64,000 nucleotides of DNA. Origin: Didymella arachidicola. Its lineage: Eukaryota; Ascomycota; Dothideomycetes; Pleosporales; Didymellaceae. The notes beneath the pieces were generated by a model. The model made no database searches and had not been told where the DNA came from. It saw nothing but the letters and a program-made list of their open reading frames with translations. Where the stretch lies: contig CM049995.1 in the NCBI GenBank assembly GCA_016630955.3, forward strand, positions 682,001-746,000, read 5' to 3'. Positions 57,283 to 64,000 of this stretch are shown here, one piece after another (the first letter of the stretch is position 1; each line of letters starts with the position of its first letter). Made by a program: the position numbers and the translations under genes.

Positions 57283-58365
57283 ATGGCAGGTGCAACCTAC
57301 AATGAGACCCTTGACGCCTTTTACAACTTCTTAACCGCCTACATCCACACGCTCCTCTACCTCCGCTCTCTTTACCCACGTACCTCATTCGTACATTCGC
57401 GCTTCCACAACACCTCGGCCTACCAATCACGGCATCCGCTCGTCTGCGACTGGATCCGCGACGCCGTCGAGGCCATTAGGACTGAGCTTATTAATGGAAC
57501 AATATCGCGCATTGGCATTGTCGTATTCCACTATGGGAATGGGAGCAAAAGTGGAAGCGCAGAGAAGGGGACAGGCGACGTCCACATCATGGAACGCTTC
57601 ATGATCGATGTATCTGCCTTCCCAGTAGTGGATAAGGATCAAAGGAATGTGATCTTGAAGTGGGGATCACGGCCTTCGTCGCAAGCCTCAGTGCGGTCTG
57701 CCTCACTCGAACTTGATGGTGAGATCTCAGGCGAAGATGATGAAGGGCGCTGGCGAGGTGAGGGTGAAGCTGGGCCATCAGGCGCAGAGACACCGTCGCG
57801 CCGCAACCGCAGTCGCGACGGCAGCGAACCGAACGAGCCTGCCTTTGACCTCAGTGTCGATACCAATCTCGCCGAGCAAATGCGCGCCGCGCTCATCTCG
57901 TTGACGACCCGCTGCGCACAACTCAAGCCCTTACCAGACAAATGCTCGTTCAACGTCGCTATGGAGTTGAAAGAAGAGTCGGACGTTGACCCGCCAATTG
58001 GACACCCGCAGGCGTGGATACCGGTGCAGCCAAGTCTGCAGAAGACCGGACGAAAGTCTATCAGACATGCTACGGTGGAAGATGAAGGAGCGGATGGCTC
58101 AACGCAGGAAATTGAGCTAGAGGATCAGAGGAAGAGGGGTAAAGACCTGGGAGGGCTACGCTTCACGCCAATCAGAACAGTGGAGGCTGGGACGTTCAGA
58201 TTTGAGACTTGGGTTGAAGAAGGGCAGGCGAAGTTCGAAAATATAAGCCACAAGGCGCCCGACTCACCAGAGGTAAGCTTTAGCAAGCCAAAGGTCTCAG
58301 CTCAGTTAATGGGAAAGGAAAAACCTAGTTTCTCGACGAGTTCAGAAGACAGTATAATGAAGTAA
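57283..58365 (+). CDS. REV7: HORMA-domain protein Rev7 (MAD2B), DNA polymerase zeta subunit
   Basis: Single-exon ORF of 360 aa. The start 'MAGATYNETLDAFYNFLTAY' and 'IHTLLYLRSLYPRTSF' is characteristic of the Rev7/MAD2L2 HORMA domain, which runs to about residue 230: 'YQSRHPLVCDWIRDAVEAIR', 'IGIVVFHYGN', 'MERFMIDVSAFPVVD', 'LISLTTRCAQLKPLPDKCSF'. It resumes near 310 with the safety-belt part (FRFETWVEEGQAKFE). Rev7 binds Rev3 and Rev1 in translesion DNA synthesis. The HORMA core is split by a hydrophilic, Ser/Glu/Arg-rich insertion (about residues 130-190) and there is a 40-residue polar tail, making the protein longer than the human one (211 aa). Intact. Confidence 0.88.
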   Translation: MAGATYNETLDAFYNFLTAYIHTLLYLRSLYPRTSFVHSRFHNTSAYQSRHPLVCDWIRDAVEAIRTELINGTISRIGIVVFHYGNGSKSGSAEKGTGDVHIMERFMIDVSAFPVVDKDQRNVILKWGSRPSSQASVRSASLELDGEISGEDDEGRWRGEGEAGPSGAETPSRRNRSRDGSEPNEPAFDLSVDTNLAEQMRAALISLTTRCAQLKPLPDKCSFNVAMELKEESDVDPPIGHPQAWIPVQPSLQKTGRKSIRHATVEDEGADGSTQEIELEDQRKRGKDLGGLRFTPIRTVEAGTFRFETWVEEGQAKFENISHKAPDSPEVSFSKPKVSAQLMGKEKPSFSTSSEDSIMK

Positions 58366-58490
58366 CGCTATTCCGACACAGAAGAGTTTGCGAATCACTC
58401 TGCTATGGATAGTTCCTTGTAAAGATTGCCATAAATCGACGCTGTGATGCTATGCAAATGATGCCACCCTCAAACAAAAGTAATTCACAA

Positions 58491-61400
58491 TTACGGACCC
58501 TGGACATTCCTCAGCTGCTCTTCCAACCAGGCGTTCATCTCCCGGTTCCTAATGGCTCGATTCGCGTCCAGCCCGCCAAACGCCAGACCACCACCCGCGC
58601 CAGCTCCAGGTCTAGGATTGAAAGGATTAACCGCAAGATCGCCAAGTCTTGGCGCGGGCCAAACATCACGCACTGCATTGTTCGCCCCGAGAGCAGGTTG
58701 TGCGGCTTGTTGTAGATCCCTGAGATGCCTCCTACGCCTCTCACGCCTCTCAAAGTCGTGCAATCGGCGTTGGAGTTCTTGCAGACGGCGACGCCCAGCT
58801 TCCACGCGCGCATCGACACCGTTGATCTCTTGAAAACCCTGAGCATCGAGCGCCCTGTTGGCGTTCTGTGCTCTGGGGTTTGCGTTTCGAAGCCGCTGTT
58901 GAAACCTATGCTGTGCTGCCTCAAAATCTTGGTCTACAGGTACGAGGGGGTTAAGAGCGCCGTGGAAGTGCTCGTACATCTGCTGTCGTGCCTCAACGAG
59001 AGCCATATCTCTCCTCTCTGCTGGCCCCGGCTGCGCTGCTACGGGAAGGTTATGAGCGGCAGGAACAGCGGGCAGCCCAACCGCTGCAGCGAGTCCGTTG
59101 TATGCTGCAGCAACACCGGCGCCGAGTCTGCCGAGTGGCCTAGTAATAATCGTCAGGATGATCACGAGGAACGAAGCGTTGGTCAGGGTTGCGATAGATA
59201 CGTGGGCGGAAATGCTGTTCATTAATACGCGGGTCACGAAGGTACCCCCTGTGTAAGCCGAAGAAGGGGTTGTTCCGAGCATGAAATACCACAGGTAACC
59301 AGAGATGGTGGTAATCTCCAGTCTCGGGGTCGTAGAAAAAGTCCGGACCAGGTGGAGGAGGAATGGGACGTTGTTGAGGGCGTAGAGGAAGAAACGGATG
59401 GGGTTCTGCATAGCCTGGGGGTAGTCTGGGGATAACCTGGCGGTCTTCCTCCCATTCATCTTCAACACCATGGAACCGAGCCTGTCTGATATCTTGAGGG
59501 AAATGATGGAAATGTTCTACGTACCTTGGTAGATCTGCCATTGCTATCGGCGGCACTCTCGGAAACCCGGGACGAGGCACAAGCTGGTCTTCCAGCATCT
59601 CATAAGGGAACTCATTCAAGCGTGCAGCAGCTCGCCCTCTGCGCGCAGCTTCGGTCTGCTTGACACGGTCAGTGACCTCGACCATGAGGTCTGCTTCCGA
59701 GAGCTCGGGGTTCTCAGCCTGGACTTTCGCCATGGCTGCGTCGGCCGCTCGCTTGACAGCTTGCTCGTGAACATCCTCGACGTTGTCATGAAGCGCGCAT
59801 TTGCCTCGATTTGGGTCACCGAAATGCTCATAGTTGTTCACGTTCTTCGAGCAAATATAGCTGCGTGACAGGTCAGTAAAGTGCAAAAACTGAAATTACG
59901 TGAATCTCTCATGTTGCAGAAAGAACCAGATACCACAGCAATGTCATGATGGTTAACAGGATGTCTCCCTGCGCGCAACGCATGCAGAAAGAGGTACCGA
60001 CTGCTCCCTGTTCTTTTTGGAGGTCTTGGGAGCTTGTTCTCGGCTTTTCCTGCAACTTGAAAGACGAGTGTACATACCATTGTTTATTACCGCAGTTTGT
60101 ACAGCTCATCTTGTTACAGCCGTACTCCTTGACAAACGGCTGTTGGCATTGGTTACACTTCCGAATGAGTGCGGCAGACATAGCCTCCTCGACGACGTGT
60201 CGCAGCGTAATCTTGTCGTCTTTTCTAGCTTCTTCGCAGCTGAGAGGAATGTGCGTCTCCTTGTTACAAAGTCGACAGCTTGTCTTGCCGCATTTCGTGT
60301 TCTGACAGCGGAATTCTTTGTCGACTTCAACTGGCGGACATTCTTGTTTGTAGTCACAGAATGGACACTCTGATAGGAAGTCTAGTCCAGCCGCTGCGAG
60401 ATCCTGCTGCTGCTGCAGATGCTCTAACCGGTCGAATGTTTTCTGATCGAGTACTTGCTGCAGCTGAGTGCGAGCGAAGGTACCTTTGCAGTCTGTGCTT
60501 GCGAAGCAAACAGGGCGACATTTGCCTTGGCCAATCTCGGTCTCAATGTACTGCTTCGGGCAGTCCATACAGAAGAAATGTAGGTCCTTACCACTGCAGC
60601 TGATCATACGATTTAGCGGATACTGAGCGAAACAGCACTGGCACTCGCCCATCTCGTTGTTGCTTTGGGCTTGTTGGAGATTAACCTCTTCGGCTCGCTT
60701 CATCTCCTCGATCTTTCGTCGTTTGGCTGTGTTCTGTTAGTACGCACGTAAACAGCGCCGCTAAATGCCGGTAAATGCAGGCTACGCACCGGCCTCGGTC
60801 TCGATCTTCTTTCTCGCCGCGCGGAGTTCCTTCGGGAGCCGGCTCCCTTGCTCGATCAAAATGAGCTCGATACCGCGCCTGTTGCGAGGCCTCGGTGATT
60901 TCGCGAAACTGCGTGTGGTCTGATTATACGTACGAAGCTGCTCTTTAAGAATGACGTATGATTTGAAAAGCGTCTTGTATCGTTTGAACGTATTGTCGAT
61001 ATGCCTGGCTGGTATGTTAAGAAGCTCGTCTTTGAGTAAAGCGATGCTAGAGGCCAGAAGTCAGCAGAATGATCGAGGACGTGATACAATCAGAGCCGCG
61101 AGCAATAATATATGTGTCACATGATCGTGAAGACTGAATACTTGACAATGGATGTCACGATCGTTCATATACGCTGGCTCTTCGTTGGCGAAAATTTGGA
61201 ATAGCTCCGTCGCCGTGTCTGAGCGTTCTGGTGTGACAGTCTGAAATCACCGACTGCCTAGGTGCAGCTCAATCCGTGTGGTATGCAGCTCTCAAAACGC
61301 GGTGGCAGTCTCGAAAAGCACACCATGGAGCTCAAGCATAATGACCAATCGTTCACGCAAACCCACAACGAACAAAGAGAGGAACATGCACTTACGCATC

Positions 61401-61964
61401 AGTAGCATAGCTGGGATTTGCCATTGCATGTTCGTCTTTGTCGTAATTGCTCAACTCCTCGCTGTCCGCTCGCCTTCTCTTCTTACTCGTACTTCCCGCT
61501 TCTTTAGGGTAGACACCCCTCTCTAGTATTTCGTTCACAATACGCTCGCTGTGCTCCTTAGTTCGAGTGAGATCCGTCGTCCGCTCTTGTATCATCGTGA
61601 GAACGTGATGGACCGAGACGTCGGGGAAAATGTTCAGGATCGACTGCAAGCATGCCGCTTCAGAGATGAGTTCGAATTCGACACTGACGTTGGAAGGTGT
61701 CGCATCCTCAACAACCTGGGTAACAACATCAGACGGTGGAATAGCGACGTCTGGAATAGCTGTCAAATCGATCACGTGCCGTCCCTCGTCGCCGTTTTCG
61801 TACTCAGGAAGGTCAAGGAGGTCAGGCTCCGCTCCAAAGTCTATTGGATCACCCACTGATTGCGCATCGAAGAACTCGACTCCGTTGTCTGAAAGGCCAT
61901 CGTACTCATCGTCGGAGATCAGATCGACTATCTCACGGTCATGCCTGATGGCTGGTTGTACCAT
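58491..61964 (-). CDS. RBR-type (RING-IBR-RING) E3 ubiquitin ligase, RNF216-like
   Basis: Exons 61396-61964, 60790-61046, 60078-60726, then from 59860; introns of 349, 63 and 217 bp. The start is ATG 61964 (MVQPAIRHDREIVDL), as only non-ATG codons lie upstream. An acidic N-terminus has SUMO-interaction-like VDLISDDE and VIDLTAI motifs and a CUE-like helix pair (AACLQSILNIFPDVSVHHVL). RING1 starts near residue 304 (CQCC...CSGKDLHFFCMDC), then IBR (CPFC...CQNTKCGKTSCRLC) and RING2 (KCNQCQQPFVKEYGCNKMSC). The Cys of GCNKM is the expected catalytic one that carries ubiquitin as a thioester. It continues 'NKQCYICSKNVNNYEHFGD' and CALHDN, as in the RNF216 group. In frame, the last exon ends at 59140 (731 aa). 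A coding-like 58491-59030 segment (ERRDMALVEARQQMYEHFHG; RRRLQELQRRLHDFERRERR) probably belongs to it through one more intron, whose donor I cannot fix. Confidence 0.83.
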
Positions 61965-63277
61965 GCTGTTGATCCGATCGCAAGCCTGAACACCGAATGA
62001 CAATGTCGAGTACCGGAGCGTGAAGACGTAAGTAAAGCGGATGTGTGTTGTTGGCGAGCGGACGTGGTTAGTGGAGTGTTGATGGTGGTCGTTCTTTTAT
62101 TGGTCGTAGAGCAACAGCGAGGAAAGAGCAAACACCCAGATCTCGCGCACAGCGCAGCTGAACACTCCTGGGTGGCGAAAAGAAAGTATTATTAAAACTT
62201 CAAACCAAGTGAGAAATAGTCGCCTAGCAGATGGTGAGTGAAAGCGGCAGTCTTCCTAGGCAGGCTTCAGCTCGACCCAACGACAGCCTTCTTGGTGCCT
62301 CTCTTCTTTGCACCGCCCTTGCAACGCGCGAATTCGACACTGGTGAAAAGAAAAATGCAGAGATCGGACGCGGCTAATCTACCACTGAAGATACAGAGGA
62401 CGCGATGGCGCGCGCTCGAGAAAGCCGGGCATTCGGCCGCGTCGGTGTCGATGAGAGCTGTCGCTTCTTGAGGGTGAAATTGATCGGCAGGACGGGTAAG
62501 TGCGCGGGAAGGCAGCAGGTCATACAGTCAACAACCAGCATCGTTCCAGCAAACTGCAATGCGGGCAGACTGTGCTGAAGGGTTCCGGGAGCAGGGGCAT
62601 GCAGTGGAGGTGCGCGTCTCGCCAATCTGACACGTGCGCCAAAGCAGTTAGACCGATGATGGACCCAGCTTCTCACTGGCGCATCACCATTGCACAGTGT
62701 TTACTACGTAAGGCTGTCAAGAGAAGCTGTGACAATCTGTTTGCCTCACATTTAATGGCGCAAAAGCATTTCCACCTGATCAAAAAAAAAAAGTATGGGA
62801 ATCCTAATCTGTGAATACTGCGTAGGAGAACGCTTGTGTCTGGCAACGACTAGATCTCAGGCTCATCACTTACCCCAGTGACAGACAGTCTAGTCAGCTC
62901 GTTCGAATTGTCATGAGGAAGGTTCGACAACAAGAGGGTTGGGTCGTGATTGACCCAACCCAAAAGGCGGTTCTACTTCGTACACTAAACGTGGGGTAAA
63001 CGTGGGGTAAACCCTGCCACAACGCCATTTTGACCGCCAGGCCACCCAAGCCTCCGATCTCTTTTTTGGAGCCAAGCAAGTTGGCTGACCGCTGGAGTAA
63101 GGGCAATCGCAGGGACCATTGCACTCTTATCCTCAAAAATTTCCGTGTAGGTTCGCTCTGCGCCGTACTTGTCACGCCCTGTGATTGACAAGAGGAACAA
63201 AACAGACTACAGGTCAGCAAGTGCTCCGTAGAGACTTCGAAAGACTAACTTCAAAAAAGAAAGCTGTGATCACAGCA
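61965..63277. other. 1.3 kb intergenic; possible small exon
   Basis: Contains the RBR gene promoter. On the minus strand, codons ending at 62266 read 'VEFARCKGGAKKRGTKKAVV', then GSS and TGA, preceded by an acceptor-like TTTTCACCAG. This could be the 3' exon of a small basic protein starting further right, but no upstream exon could be fixed. Also holds an A10-11 run near 62782, an inverted repeat at 62936-62961 and an 11-bp tandem duplication at 62990-63011. Confidence 0.35.
62936..62961. repeat. Perfect 10-bp inverted repeat with 6-nt loop
   Basis: GGGTTGGGTC, six bases, then GACCCAACCC, followed by AAAA. It lies about 320 bp upstream of the LYC1-like start codon. Could be a cruciform or RNA hairpin; no role can be assigned from sequence alone. 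Confidence 0.7.
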
Positions 63278-64000
63278 ATGAACAGGAACATGGATCTCCC
63301 AAGAGGCGACTCGCCGACGCTTGCCCTCGTTCATCCCACCGAGGAAGAGCAATTGATACAATCCAAGCTCAACGGAGCCGAGTGGAGAGGTGCACTCTCG
63401 CCATCTGCATACCTTCGCCGCGAGATCACACTCTCACAGCAAGCCTTGACAAAAGGAGGGGGCATTACATACTGGATCCTGGTCGACACGGCACTGAAGA
63501 GTAACCCCCTGGAACCAGCCTCAGGGACCAGGCTTCCACTCGCAAGCTGTGAGACTTACCGCAAGAAGGCTCTCGTTTCCCGGGATGGGAAGCTGCAAGA
63601 GGTGGTATCCCATGGCGTTGGTAGTGTCTTTTGTGGACAGCACTTGCGTGGAAGAGGATATGCGCAGAGAATGATGAAGGAGTTGGGAGAGGTGTTGCAA
63701 ACGCACCAAGCGAACGACCGAGAGTGTCTATTTACAATCTTGTATTCTGACATCGGAAAGGTGAGCAAAATATGCATATTGGTCTGTACATCGCTGACGA
63801 GACTAGAGATACTACGCTAAGTTTGGGTGGGAGCCATTTCCATCATCTCACGTTGTTCTTCCAGCAAGCTCAGTGACGCCAACAGTAGAGCTGCCTACCA
63901 CCCGGGCCCTGTTTGCGGAAGACCTTTTGGAGCTCTGCAAGATTGACGAAGATTCCATCGCGAAGAGCCTAGGGTCACGGCCGAAGGATAGTAAAATCGC
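63278..64000 (+). CDS. LYC1-like N-acetyltransferase (GNAT), partial at the right edge
   Basis: Exon 1 is 63278-63760 and exon 2 starts at 63807 after a 46-bp intron (GTGAGC...GACTAG); the gene runs off the window. The start is ATG 63278 (MNRNMDLPRGDSPTLALVHP); a second ATG four codons later is possible, and earlier open codons lack an ATG. The sequence follows the fungal LYC1 pattern: 'LVHPTEEEQLIQSKLNGAEW', 'GALSPSAYLRREITLSQQAL', 'GGGITYWILVD', 'LASCETYRKKALV', then the acetyl-CoA-binding motif 'LRGRGYAQRMMKEL' (Q/R-x2-G-x-G/A) about residue 125. Across the intron it reads 'LYSDIGKRYYAKFGWEPFPS'. In Yarrowia, LYC1 acetylates lysine in its catabolism; most fungal relatives are untested, so the substrate is inferred. 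Confidence 0.82.

Noticed and set aside
1..64000. tRNA genes, rRNA, CRISPR arrays, bacterial-type operons or promoters
   Set aside because: No cloverleaf-compatible T-loop context, no rRNA core and no spaced short repeats were seen; the window is eukaryotic.

Overview
The window looks like nuclear DNA of a filamentous ascomycete (Pezizomycotina; Dothideomycetes is my best guess, from overall protein resemblance only). The evidence is short introns of about 42-110 bp with GTRNGT donors and CTRAC/CTGAC branch sites, intergenic gaps of up to about 4 kb, a secreted family PL3 pectate lyase, a PTH11/rhodopsin-type membrane protein, a HET-domain relic, and Fot1/pogo and Tc1/mariner-type elements with stop codons of the kind RIP produces. 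No rRNA, tRNA, CRISPR array or bacterial operon was seen.

Layout. 0-3.6 kb: RNase P subunit Rpp40 (+) and tRNA-splicing endonuclease subunit Sen54 (-), two tRNA-maturation genes, with a frame-broken coding-like stretch between them. 6.5-7.3 kb: pectate lyase. 7.6-19.8 kb: one giant minus-strand DUF6606/DUF3638/DUF3645 gene, now a pseudogene with at least six frameshifts, two in-frame stops and a 3.04-kb TA-flanked insertion carrying a dead transposase. 21.3-27.9 kb: two conserved fungal proteins of unknown function (a small four-exon protein and a single-pass membrane protein), 4 kb apart. 30.0-33.7 kb: two Fot1/pogo elements abutting head to tail and sharing a single TA; the second has an intact 550-aa transposase.

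36-64 kb is mostly housekeeping: PUF6, a PAP2 lipid phosphatase, an ankyrin protein, a broken HET gene, a multi-pass membrane protein, a twice-frameshifted MAPEG gene, a CorA-like transporter, a rhodopsin-like receptor, a coiled-coil protein, importin Kap114, REV7, an RBR ubiquitin ligase, and a partial LYC1-like acetyltransferase leaving the right edge.

No multi-gene system of a new kind is evident. The most unusual items are the dying giant gene and its insertion, the abutting pogo pair with end-specific duplicated subterminal repeats, and a 31-bp-arm hairpin at 20.6 kb. Exon boundaries were worked out by eye from splice signals and reading-frame continuity. Domain names come from recognition of conserved motifs, not from a search.
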